Positions 17,205-24,323 of a stretch of DNA of 64,000 bases are shown piece by piece. A program made the position numbers and the translations under genes. The stretch comes from an uncultured Acidobacteriia bacterium (lineage in GTDB: Bacteria; Acidobacteriota; Terriglobia; Bryobacterales; Bryobacteraceae). The stretch is from assembly GCA_903907865.1 (NCBI GenBank), contig CAIVPR010000035.1:23725-87724 (forward strand). Reading direction: 5' to 3'. Below the pieces are notes generated by a model. That model did not search any database and was not told the DNA's origin. It saw only the letters and a list, made by a program, of their open reading frames with translations. Positions within the stretch are counted from its first letter, which is position 1. The number at the start of each line of letters is the position of its first letter.

Positions 17205-17873
17205 ATGCGCCCGCAACTTTCTGAGCATAATTACAGTGTGTCCGCCAATTGCCCGGCGTGCAAGGCTATTACTAGCTTCGAGCAGAAACATGCCATCATT
17301 TGGAACGGTACTCGTACTTACAAAGAGAAAAGCTTCAACCGCGTGCTTTACATACTCAACCAATGTGCGAGATGTGGGCGCTGTGGGTTTGCCGAAGTCC
17401 CCGACAACGGTGCCCGTGTAAATGGTTCTGCTTTAGAAAACTTCTTTCCATTTTCTCCCGATGTGTTGCCCGTGCCTCAGTCTGTGCCTAAAGATATTGA
17501 GACGGAATTCCGGGAAGCGGAGCTATGTGCGGCGCTAAAGACAAATCGCGCCGCATCTGCTCTCTTTCGTTCTGTCCTCGAAAAGACTCTTAAGGCCAAC
17601 GGCTACACAAAAGGGAACGACCGCAGTCTGACCGACCTTCAGAAGCGAATTGATGCGGCGGCAGGAGACGGGGTTATTACAGATGCTCGCCGGAAGAAAG
17701 CGCATGAGGATATCCGTGCACTCGGAAATGACGTGCTCCATGACGATTGGCGGGAGGTCAGCGATGATGAGGTGGAAGATGCTCATCGATATACTCAAAG
17801 AATTCTTGAGGACTTATATGATGATAGGGCCACCGTTGAGGCCATTCTGAAAACGAAAGGTAGGATTCAATAG
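17205..17873 (+). CDS. DUF4145 domain protein (HEPN-related) with N-terminal zinc ribbon
   Basis: The 222-residue product (ATG 17205; the frame opens earlier, from 17148) begins with CPAC and CARCGRC, likely one zinc site. Then comes the DUF4145 core: ELCAALKTNRAASALFRSVL, EKTLKANGY, and HEDIRALGNDVLHDDW. This domain belongs to the HEPN superfamily and occurs in restriction enzymes and other conflict systems. Here it stands as its own protein, 5 bases ahead of the zinc-ribbon gene. A sensor or RNA-cleaving role is possible but not shown. Confidence 0.8.
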   Translation: MRPQLSEHNYSVSANCPACKAITSFEQKHAIIWNGTRTYKEKSFNRVLYILNQCARCGRCGFAEVPDNGARVNGSALENFFPFSPDVLPVPQSVPKDIETEFREAELCAALKTNRAASALFRSVLEKTLKANGYTKGNDRSLTDLQKRIDAAAGDGVITDARRKKAHEDIRALGNDVLHDDWREVSDDEVEDAHRYTQRILEDLYDDRATVEAILKTKGRIQ

Positions 17874-17877
17874 AGGT

Positions 17878-18153
17878 ATGGCTATGATCGACCGCCGTTT
17901 GTTCGGGCCGGAGCAGCCCAGTTCGCTGTATTGCACTAACGGCCACTATTGTGGCGTCGTCAATCCAAGGAACCCGACGTCCGGTCCCGGTTTCTGTCCG
18001 GTTTGTGGGGCACAAACGATAAATAGATGCCCAAACTGCCAAACGCTATTCGAGAACGCTATGCCGTCCATCAGCGGTCCGACGGTGCCGCCGTCGTTCT
18101 GTAACGGGTGCGGCCACGGTCTGCCTTGGCAGCTTTCACAATCGCCCTTTTGA
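17878..18153 (+). CDS. Zinc-ribbon protein resembling DUF2321
   Basis: The 91-residue product has three Cys pairs: YCTNGHYCG, FCPVCG, and CPNCQTLF followed by FCNGCGHGLPWQ. The last block, CPNC then FCxxCGxxxPW, is the DUF2321 signature. It starts 5 bases after the DUF4145 stop, so the two are almost certainly cotranslated. It may be a nucleic-acid-binding partner. Confidence 0.7.
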   Translation: MAMIDRRLFGPEQPSSLYCTNGHYCGVVNPRNPTSGPGFCPVCGAQTINRCPNCQTLFENAMPSISGPTVPPSFCNGCGHGLPWQLSQSPF

Positions 18154-18187
18154 AATTGGCCCCCTTCCGTTCCGCCATCGGTTCACT

Positions 18188-18222
18188 TCCGGCTTTGGGT
18201 TTTATCGGACATAAGCAAGACT
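18188..18222 (+). repeat. Direct repeat, right copy
   Basis: Matches 16781-16815 (GGGTTTTATC core, then GAC and a degenerate AAGA/CTC tail). It lies between the zinc-ribbon gene and the TIR-like gene. Confidence 0.5.
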
Positions 18223-18277
18223 CGGCGTGCATGACTGGCGCGGGCTGCGCGGTCGAATGTAGGTATTGAGGTTATAA

Positions 18278-19108
18278 ATGGCTCGGCAAACACAACCACA
18301 ACCCATTCAGACGAACAAGGGAAGGGGCGGGATTGCGCGTCTCGAAAAGCGTCTCGGAGACCTTGAGGATTTCGATCCGAGTAGTGTCCAAGGGCGCTGG
18401 AGCCCTGAGGTCAAAGCACTCGAGGTGGCCATCGACGAAAGCTTAGCGTGGGTGTTCGGGCACAACACGGTTGAATATAGAAGGTACCGGGATGCTGCCC
18501 AATTGGATAACGGCCCAGTCTATGCGGGCGGAGCGGGCCGTGACAACCCACGCGTAGTGCAAGGTTACCTCACCGATGGTAAGCAGAACGCTCTAACGTT
18601 GCTACGGCAGGCGGTCCGCGGAGTGCGAGAAGAACTTGAGCAGGTGGAGCCTGCATCCTCCCGTGAGAATCGAGAGGTTTTCCCCGAAGTGCAATCGCGA
18701 AAGGTCTTCATCGGACATGGTCGGTCGTTGGTTTGGCTTCAGCTCAAAGAGTTTTTGGCCAGTCGGCTGCATCTCGAATGCAACGATTTCAACGCCGAGG
18801 CGGTGGCAGGTATCAGTACGACAGAGCGCCTGCAAACATTGCTTGACGATACGGGTTTTGCCTTCCTCGTGATGACGGCAGAGGATGCCCATGCCGATAG
18901 CAGCACCCACGCGCGCGAAAATGTCATTCACGAAACTGGGCTATTTCAGGGTAAACTCGGATTCAAACGTGCCATCATTCTTTTGGAAGACGGTTGTGCT
19001 CAGTTCTCCAATATTCACGGCCTTACCTACATCGGGTTTCCGAAGGAAAATCTGACAACAGCATTTGAGGAAATACGTCGCGTTCTTGAGAGGGAACAGC
19101 TTCTGTAA
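18278..19108 (+). CDS. TIR-like nucleotide-binding protein (PF10137, Cap12-type effector domain)
   Basis: The 276-residue product has a helical N-terminal half (EKRLGDLEDFDPS, VKALEVAIDESLAWVFGHNT). The C-terminal TIR-like domain runs from about residue 145: KVFIGHGRSLVWLQLKEFL, then GISTTERLQTLLDD, FAFLVMTAEDAHAD, ARENVIHETGLFQGKLG, and ILLEDG. The ENVIHE block holds the candidate catalytic Glu219. Relatives degrade NAD+ in CBASS and other anti-phage systems. No cyclase or Argonaute is beside it. The N-terminal half may be its own sensor. Confidence 0.85.
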   Translation: MARQTQPQPIQTNKGRGGIARLEKRLGDLEDFDPSSVQGRWSPEVKALEVAIDESLAWVFGHNTVEYRRYRDAAQLDNGPVYAGGAGRDNPRVVQGYLTDGKQNALTLLRQAVRGVREELEQVEPASSRENREVFPEVQSRKVFIGHGRSLVWLQLKEFLASRLHLECNDFNAEAVAGISTTERLQTLLDDTGFAFLVMTAEDAHADSSTHARENVIHETGLFQGKLGFKRAIILLEDGCAQFSNIHGLTYIGFPKENLTTAFEEIRRVLEREQLL

Positions 19109-19616
19109 CGATTTCGAAGACTGGCAGCGGCGAAGTCGTGCGGCCCCAACTTCCGATAATGGGCGTTACGTCAAATTCTAGATCCAGGCCCTTTGTTTCC
19201 AATGGCTTGGCTGGCATAATGATAACATCAGGATTTCGCGCGTCGGGGCGGTCGGACAGGTTGTTGCGAGGCAGCAGACCTCATCGGGCGTGGGTGCCAT
19301 AGCCAGCCACCCAAATTCCTTGTAAATATTTGTCAGTCTTGTTCGGGGGAGGCTGGTTCGCTCTCGTGGTGTTGACCGGCGGGCGGACTGCGACGGGAAC
19401 TGCGCCGCGTGCGTGATCATGTTGCGGCTGTCGACGTCCCACTTTCCCGACGCGGACGAGCTGCTCGAAAAGGCCCTTGACGCCCTCCAAGGAAAAACGC
19501 CCGCGCCGGGCGCTTTCACGCCGTCTGATGGCAACGCGATCCAGAACAGAAAGTGCAATGGAACCGACGTGCCGTAATGGTCTGTTGAATCCCGCCCTGC
19601 TGGCTGCCCGGACGGG
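19109..19616 (+). other. Gene-poor stretch
   Basis: No convincing gene. A minus-strand reading at 19023-19217 includes PAKPLET, and the same words recur at about 20656-20684, so both may be relics of one decayed sequence. A plus-strand fragment ending at 19578 (ADELLEKALDALQGKTPAPG) looks protein-like but has no start or family. Confidence 0.4.
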
Positions 19617-20060
19617 CTAAACCCGAGTCACCCTCAGAAATTCCACCGCCTGCCGGGCGTATTCCATCGTCAAGCCGGTTTCAAACTCTGTGTTGATCCG
19701 GTGTGATGCCAGCTTTCCCATGTCTGAAAAATCGTCCAGGATCACGAAGCTGTCAATCGCGGCAGGTCCGCCGAACCGGTCGAGCCACTGCTGGATTTCA
19801 TCACCCCGGGAAGGTCCGGATGGTGTGGCGCCAAGGACGTCCGCCCTGACCATCCAGGATTGCAGGATCTCCGAGAGTTCGCTGAGCGAGTATTCCAAGC
19901 GCCAGGTGCTGGTGACGACCAGGAGTGCAGCGGTTTCAGCGACCAGATGATTAAGCGCGCGAACGGCATCTGGATCGACAACAGTTCCGGTGGTGGATCG
20001 CCGAAATGAAGACTTGGGGGTAACCAGGACACCATCGAAATCCAGAAAGACGACCTTCAG
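19617..20060 (-). CDS. HAD-superfamily protein of the HAD_SAK_2 (Swiss-army-knife RNA repair) type
   Basis: The 147-residue frame reads KVVFLDFDGVLVTPKSSF with the HAD nucleophile motif DFDGVL. Motif II is LLVVTSTWRLEYSLSELSE, then IQQWLDRFGGPAAIDSFV, and motif IV ILDDFSDMG, ending EYARQAVEFLRV. This order is typical of the small HAD domains found alone or within bacterial RNA-repair proteins. No ATG, GTG or TTG precedes motif I: a TAG stop lies about 28 codons up, and the codon before KVV is CTG (20058-20060). CTG is taken as the start. If CTG is not used, the gene has lost its start. An ATG-only search finds only the last 93 codons. Confidence 0.7.
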   Translation of the reverse strand: MKVVFLDFDGVLVTPKSSFRRSTTGTVVDPDAVRALNHLVAETAALLVVTSTWRLEYSLSELSEILQSWMVRADVLGATPSGPSRGDEIQQWLDRFGGPAAIDSFVILDDFSDMGKLASHRINTEFETGLTMEYARQAVEFLRVTRV

Positions 20061-20162
20061 CGACCGCCGAGCGAGGGTGCTTTCAGGACTCGTCCCTGGA
20101 TCGGTTCCTCCCGAGGTTACTAACCGCTATCGGTGCCCAATGCCGCGGTCCGGGAAATCGGC

Positions 20163-20468
20163 CTATACGGTTGTGTTGTCGTAGATCAACAGCGTGGCGC
20201 CGCCGGAAGCGAAGTTCGGCAAATCGCCTGCTGCCGCTTGGCCTTCCGGTGATGCCATGGCCGCCTGGATGTCGGCCAGCGAATCAAAATCGAGGATCGC
20301 TATCAGGTGTGGAACGGTTCCGGCCAGGGCTTGCACGGGGCCTTTGTTGATCGTGTATTTGCGCAAGCCAGGAATGTTCTTGGCCAGGGGAACGTGTATC
20401 TGATGGTAGTGCTGTTCGAAAGCGGCTGGGTCTGCCGGAGCGCCGTACAAGACGAGAAGTTGAGCCAT
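20163..20468 (-). CDS. EthD domain protein
   Basis: The 101-residue product from ATG 20468 (a TTG three codons up is also in frame) shows the EthD ferredoxin-like pattern. It begins AQLLVLYGAPADPAAFEQHY, then HQIHVPLAKNIPGLRKYTIN, and LIAILDFDSLADIQAAMASP. EthD-type proteins are small dimeric barrels linked to ether or aromatic degradation, sometimes as reductases. No degradation genes adjoin it. It lies just upstream of the HAD gene on the same strand. Confidence 0.85.
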   Translation of the reverse strand: MAQLLVLYGAPADPAAFEQHYHQIHVPLAKNIPGLRKYTINKGPVQALAGTVPHLIAILDFDSLADIQAAMASPEGQAAAGDLPNFASGGATLLIYDNTTV

Positions 20469-20477
20469 GGAAATCAA

Positions 20478-20797
20478 TTGTATATCGGCGTCCGAGCCGC
20501 GAGGACCTGTCTAGCAATGGACATTTCCGCAGCCGGTCAAAGGAAGACCGGCGACGTCCCGGCGTGCTGCGCGGGAGCCGGAACCGCCCGGAAACCCAAT
20601 GTGTGGAATTCTGCAACGGATGCGGCGGGAAGCGGCATCGGCCCACCGCTCCCTGGTTTCCAACGGCTTGGCGGGTGCAATGATCCCGAGTATTCGAGGA
20701 AGCGGACCGCAGCCCGATCCCCGGCCCCGGGCGACAAGAGCCGGAAACACGGACCCCGCCGTGTCTGCAGAGATGGCCGTTTTGGACAGGGAGCAGA
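20478..20797 (+). other. Gene-poor stretch
   Basis: 320 bases between the EthD and higA genes with no convincing frame. It includes the second copy (20656-20684) of the 29-base sequence found at 19195-19223. Confidence 0.4.
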
Positions 20798-21079
20798 CTA
20801 CACCAGTTCCAGTCTTTTCAGCTTCATCCGGTCGCGGCGCACTTGTGCGAGGTCGTACTGCGCTTGTTGCACAAGCCAGCCTTCCTCGGTGCCGCCGAAA
20901 ACCAGGGACAGTCTGACGGCCATTTCCGGCGAGATGCCGCGCCTTCCGTTCACCAGTTCCGATAGCGTGTTGCGCGTCACTCCAAGGGCTTGAGCGGCAC
21001 CTGTGACGGTCAGGCCTAACGGCTCGATGCACTGTCGGAAGACAACGCCTCCGGGGTGGGGTGGGTTCCTCATGGTCAT
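20798..21079 (-). CDS. higA: HigA-family antitoxin
   Basis: The 93-residue product begins [20 protein letters not shown], the standard HigA opening. The XRE-type helix-turn-helix follows: [20 protein letters not shown], then [18 protein letters not shown] and [12 protein letters not shown]. It neutralises the HigB ribonuclease and represses the operon. It starts 12 bases after the toxin gene, in the toxin-first order usual for higBA. A second in-frame ATG (MRN) lies two codons in. Confidence 0.92.
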   Translation of the reverse strand: MTMRNPPHPGGVVFRQCIEPLGLTVTGAAQALGVTRNTLSELVNGRRGISPEMAVRLSLVFGGTEEGWLVQQAQYDLAQVRRDRMKLKRLELV

Positions 21080-21091
21080 GATTGGTTCCTT

Positions 21092-21400
21092 TCAGTGGTA
21101 GTCGACATAGTCAACATCCGTCGCGCCATCGTCAAAACGAAAAATCACCCGCCAGTTGGCCCGGACGGTCACAGCCCAAAAACCCTTGAGCTGGCCTTTG
21201 AGCGGATGCAGCCGAAGCCCCGGCAAATCCATATGGGCCACGGTCGGCGCGGCGTGGAGGGTCGCGAGGATATCCCGCAGCTTTTCGACATGTTCGGGGT
21301 TCACGCCGCTTGGGTCGTCCAGTTCGAACAGGCGCTTCAGTCCCTTGTGGCTATCATCTCGAACCGGCGAGATGCACGCAACCTGCGCCTTGCGGCGCAT
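21092..21400 (-). CDS. higB: HigB-family (RelE fold) toxin, altered N-terminus
   Basis: A ribosome-dependent mRNA interferase by family. The body is complete: HKGLKRLFELDDPSGVNPEH, then LRDILATLHAAPTVAHMDLP, and KGQLKGFWAVTVRANWRVIF. Normal HigB starts with a short MIxSF strand directly before KGL. Here the frame instead carries about 13 unrelated residues (MRRKAQVACISPVRDDS) from ATG 21400. An ATGATA suited to the normal start lies one base out of frame at about 21354, so a small deletion may have shifted it. Repeat family B begins about 50 bases upstream. Confidence 0.8.
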   Translation of the reverse strand: MRRKAQVACISPVRDDSHKGLKRLFELDDPSGVNPEHVEKLRDILATLHAAPTVAHMDLPGLRLHPLKGQLKGFWAVTVRANWRVIFRFDDGATDVDYVDYH

Positions 21401-21447
21401 GAGGCCAGGAATGGTGGCCCGCAGAGCGGCGGAGTCGCAACCAAATC

Positions 21448-21612
21448 CGCGCCTTCAGGGCGCGTGGCGGTGTTGACCAGTGGCGACGGCTTACAGACGA
21501 GGGACCACCTGGATAAGTCCGGCACAGGTCTGCGATTGAAGACCCCGCCGCAGGTTGCCAACCTGCCCCACAACGGAAATCGATGCAAGCTGCAAAGAAG
21601 TTGCGGGCAGGT
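21448..21612 (+). repeat. Family B repeat cluster, copy 1
   Basis: Palindromes CGCGCCTTCAGGGCGCG (21448-21464) and GCAGGTTGCCAACCTGC (21550-21566), followed by a tail including GCAAGCTGCAAAGAAGTTGC. The same modules recur at 31.9, 61.7 and 63.6 kb. The cluster lies between divergent higB and the pilin gene. Confidence 0.75.
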
Positions 21613-21720
21613 AATACACAGACGCGGCGAGGCATGCTCGGTGAGGGCCGGGGCTGGCTGTCTTTGATCTGGAAACGGTTGCACGCGGGGCGGGGGGGCG
21701 TCGTCATAACATACAGAGTG

Positions 21721-22248
21721 ATGGCTACCTTGTTCGTTTCCCGCCCCCGCGATTTGCGGAATCGCACCGCCAGAAGAGGCTTCTCGCTGATCGAGCTGCT
21801 GATCGTGATCGCGATCATCCTCATCATCCTTACGGTCGCCGTGCCGAAGTTGACGAACATCCGTCGGTCGGGCCAGGAGATGGCTGCGATTGTGGCGCTG
21901 AAGACGCTGCATACGGCGCAGACGCAGTACTATTCGCAGTACGGGACCTATGCGACGTCGTTGACCCAGCTGGGACCGCCGGCGAACGGGGCGGCGAGCG
22001 CGGCCGGGGCGGAGATTATCGACCGCGATTTGTCGAGCGGGGAAAAGGGCGGGTTCAAGTTCACGCTGCAGCCGACGCCGACCGGGTATGCGGTGACGGC
22101 GGTGCCGATGCAGTTCGGGACGTCGGGAACGCATACGTATTTCACGGACCAGAGCCAGTCGATCCATGTGCACAGCGGGCAGGAGCCGGCGTCGTTGACC
22201 GATCCGCTGGCGGGCGAGACGGCGCAGCAGCAACAGCAGACGAAGTAG
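21721..22248 (+). CDS. Type IV pilin-like protein (prepilin cleavage site)
   Basis: The 175-residue product from ATG 21721 has a 20-residue basic leader ending RRG. The prepilin peptidase site G20/F21 follows with GFSLIELLIVIAIILIILTV and the invariant Glu5 of the mature protein (Glu25). The head has AIVALKTLHTAQTQYYSQYG, typical of type II/IV pseudopilins, and a Gln-rich tail. No pilus assembly genes are nearby, so it would depend on machinery encoded elsewhere. The frame is open upstream through the repeat, but that part is not coding. Confidence 0.88.
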   Translation: MATLFVSRPRDLRNRTARRGFSLIELLIVIAIILIILTVAVPKLTNIRRSGQEMAAIVALKTLHTAQTQYYSQYGTYATSLTQLGPPANGAASAAGAEIIDRDLSSGEKGGFKFTLQPTPTGYAVTAVPMQFGTSGTHTYFTDQSQSIHVHSGQEPASLTDPLAGETAQQQQQTK

Positions 22249-22307
22249 GGTGGAAGGACTGCCGACAGAAAGTCGGCTGCGAAGCCAAAATTGGCGGCCA
22301 CACACAA

Positions 22308-23270
22308 ATGACGCAGATTCGACGATATCCGCAGGTGGCGTTTCTGGCTTTGGCCGTGTTGGTCAACGTCTTGGCCAGCGCGGCGGTGCGGCTTGCGGTT
22401 AGTCCGGGGCGCTTGCGGGTGGTCGAAACCGCTGCGGTGTTCGACATGACGCTGACGGTGACCGCGCTGTACTACTTTTTGGTGGTCCGGCCCGGCATCC
22501 GGCCCAAGGCGAGCTTGGCGGTGGTCGCGTTTCTCGGATTGCTGCGGGCGTCGTTTGCCTTTCCGGCCGTGGTGCCGGGCAGGGAATTGCTGCTGGCGGC
22601 CGGGGAAGTGGCCTTGGTGTCCGCCGTGGTGGTGGGGTTGCGGCGGTCGCGGTCGCTTTCGGTGTCGGAGCCGGATGCGGATCCGCTCGACCGGCTCCGC
22701 GCCGTCCTTTCCGGCTTGCTGCCGTCCGACGGTTTGGCGCGCGTCCTGGTGGGCGAGTTGGTCCTCCTTCAGTACGCCTTCACCCCGAACCTGAAACCCC
22801 ACGTTCCCGCCGGAGCCACCCCGTTCACGCTCCACAAGCGCGCGGCGTTCAACGACCTCATCCTGGGGTTGGCGCTGGTGTCGCTGCTGGAGGTGGTGCC
22901 TGTGCACCTGGTGGCGTCGCACTGGAGCCACACGGCGGCGTGGATTCTCACCGGACTGAGCCTGTACGGCGGGATGGCGGCGTTCGCGCTGTCGCGGTCG
23001 TTTGACGCCCGTCCGTGCTACCTGGCGGGCGACAGGGTGGTACTGCGATTCGGGCTGATCTTTACGCTGGTGATTCCGTTGGACCAGATCGCGGGGGCTG
23101 GCACCGAGCCTGTTGCGGATGCCTTGGTGCTGCCGCGCAATACGGAGCCGCAGTTCTACTTGACGTTCCGGGCCCCGCTGCGGGCGGAACGGATGTTCGG
23201 AATGTCCAAGACGGTGCGCGCGGTCGGGCTGAGCACGGACGAGTTCGACCTGCGCCGCTTCATCGCATAG
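22308..23270 (+). CDS. Integral membrane protein of unknown function
   Basis: The 320-residue product has about seven hydrophobic helices (for example VAFLALAVLVNVLASAAVRL, MTLTVTALYYFLVV, LILGLALVSLLEVVPVHLV). A cytosolic C-terminal part has beta pattern (RVVLRFGLIFTLVIPLDQIA, FYLTFRAPLRAERMFG) that looks like a PH-like domain. No family is recognised. It starts 59 bases after the pilin gene and may be cotranscribed. Confidence 0.65.
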   Translation: MTQIRRYPQVAFLALAVLVNVLASAAVRLAVSPGRLRVVETAAVFDMTLTVTALYYFLVVRPGIRPKASLAVVAFLGLLRASFAFPAVVPGRELLLAAGEVALVSAVVVGLRRSRSLSVSEPDADPLDRLRAVLSGLLPSDGLARVLVGELVLLQYAFTPNLKPHVPAGATPFTLHKRAAFNDLILGLALVSLLEVVPVHLVASHWSHTAAWILTGLSLYGGMAAFALSRSFDARPCYLAGDRVVLRFGLIFTLVIPLDQIAGAGTEPVADALVLPRNTEPQFYLTFRAPLRAERMFGMSKTVRAVGLSTDEFDLRRFIA

Positions 23271-23272
23271 GC

Positions 23273-23296
23273 GAATACTACTACTCGAAAGTATTC
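23273..23296 (+). promoter_or_regulatory. Inverted repeat before the LysR gene
   Basis: GAATACT (23273-23279) and AGTATTC (23290-23296) form a perfect 7-bp dyad with a 10-base spacer, 24 bases before the GTG start of the LysR gene. Spacing suits a LysR dimer site, possibly for autoregulation, but a weak terminator for the upstream gene is also possible. Confidence 0.4.
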
Positions 23297-23319
23297 ACAT
23301 TGCTTATGTTGGCGCAATC

Positions 23320-24219
23320 GTGATACAGTGGCCTTTGATCTTCCCCGATTGCAAGCTGTTTCGCGATGTCGCACACTCGCGGAGTCTCAGCAAGGCCGCC
23401 CAACTGAACAAGATGAGCCAGCCGGCGGCGACGCAGCGCATCCGCGAGATGGAGCGGCGGGTCGGGGCGGAGTTGCTGGACCGGACGACGCGGCCGGTGG
23501 GGCTCACGCCGGCGGGCAAGCTGTTCGCGAGTCTTTGCCGGGACGTGGTGCGGGTGGAGGACGACTTCATCGCGGGCTTGGCGGACATGGAGCACTCGGC
23601 GGAAGGCACGGTGCGGGTGGCGTCCATCTATTCGATCGGACTCTCCGAAATGGGCGGGTTGCGCGACGAGTTCCTCAGGCTTCATCCCGACGGCCACCTG
23701 CACGTGGAACTGCTGCGTCCCAACAAGGTCTACGAGGCGGTGCTGGAGGACCGGGCGGATCTCGGTTTCATCAGCTACCCGGAACACAAGAGGGAACTGG
23801 CCATCATCCCCTGGCGCGACGAGCGGATGACGGTGGCCGTTTATCCGGGGCATCCCCTGGCGGGTAGGGCCGCGATCCAGCCGCAGGACTTGCAGGGGCA
23901 GGACTTCGTGGCGTTCGACGAGGAAGTCATCATCCGCCGCGAACTGGACAAGTTCTTCCGGGAGAACGGCGTGGCCGTCGAGATCACGGCGAGTCTGGAC
24001 AATATACAGTCCATCAAGGAAGCGGTGGCGAAGGGCGCGGGCATCAGTATTCTGCCTGAGCGGGCCATGCGGGAGGAAATCGCGGACAAGCGGTTGGTCT
24101 CGATTCCGCTGGCTGCCCCGAATCTGCGCCGACCTGTGGCCGTGATCCACAGGAAGAAGAAGAAGCTGAACCGGGCGGGAATGGACTTGCTGGAACTGGT
24201 GCGGGCTTCGGCGGGGTAG
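23320..24219 (+). CDS. LysR-type transcriptional regulator
   Basis: The 299-residue product has an N-terminal winged helix (LFRDVAHSRSLSKAAQLNKM, SQPAATQRIREMERRVGAEL, LLDRTTRPVGLTPAGK, about residues 12-65). The effector-binding domain follows (VRVASIYSIGLSEMGGLRD, LGFISYPEH, FDEEVIIRREL, and KGAGISILPERAM). Start is GTG 23320; TTG 23335 is an alternative. The effector and targets are unknown. No divergent target gene is adjacent, so the dyad at 23273 may serve autoregulation. Confidence 0.9.
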   Translation: MIQWPLIFPDCKLFRDVAHSRSLSKAAQLNKMSQPAATQRIREMERRVGAELLDRTTRPVGLTPAGKLFASLCRDVVRVEDDFIAGLADMEHSAEGTVRVASIYSIGLSEMGGLRDEFLRLHPDGHLHVELLRPNKVYEAVLEDRADLGFISYPEHKRELAIIPWRDERMTVAVYPGHPLAGRAAIQPQDLQGQDFVAFDEEVIIRRELDKFFRENGVAVEITASLDNIQSIKEAVAKGAGISILPERAMREEIADKRLVSIPLAAPNLRRPVAVIHRKKKKLNRAGMDLLELVRASAG

Positions 24220-24239
24220 GCACGCGGCTCCGCACAACG

Positions 24240-24284
24240 AACACTCCCTTGCGATTCTGCCGAGCCGCGACCGCGAGGGAGCGT
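24240..24284. repeat. Family A repeat, copy 5 (inverted pair)
   Basis: A short plus arm (CTCCCTTGCG) and a full inverted arm (CCGAGCCGCGACCGCGAGGG) between the convergent LysR and CPBP genes. The arms can fold into a hairpin of about 10 bp. Confidence 0.8.
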
Positions 24285-24323
24285 CTGTTCGGGGCACCGG
24301 AAATACCCCTCGCCGTTTCCAAC

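Noticed and set aside
21583..21720. In-frame N-terminal extension of the pilin
   Set aside because: It translates repeat family B; the prepilin leader starts at 21721.
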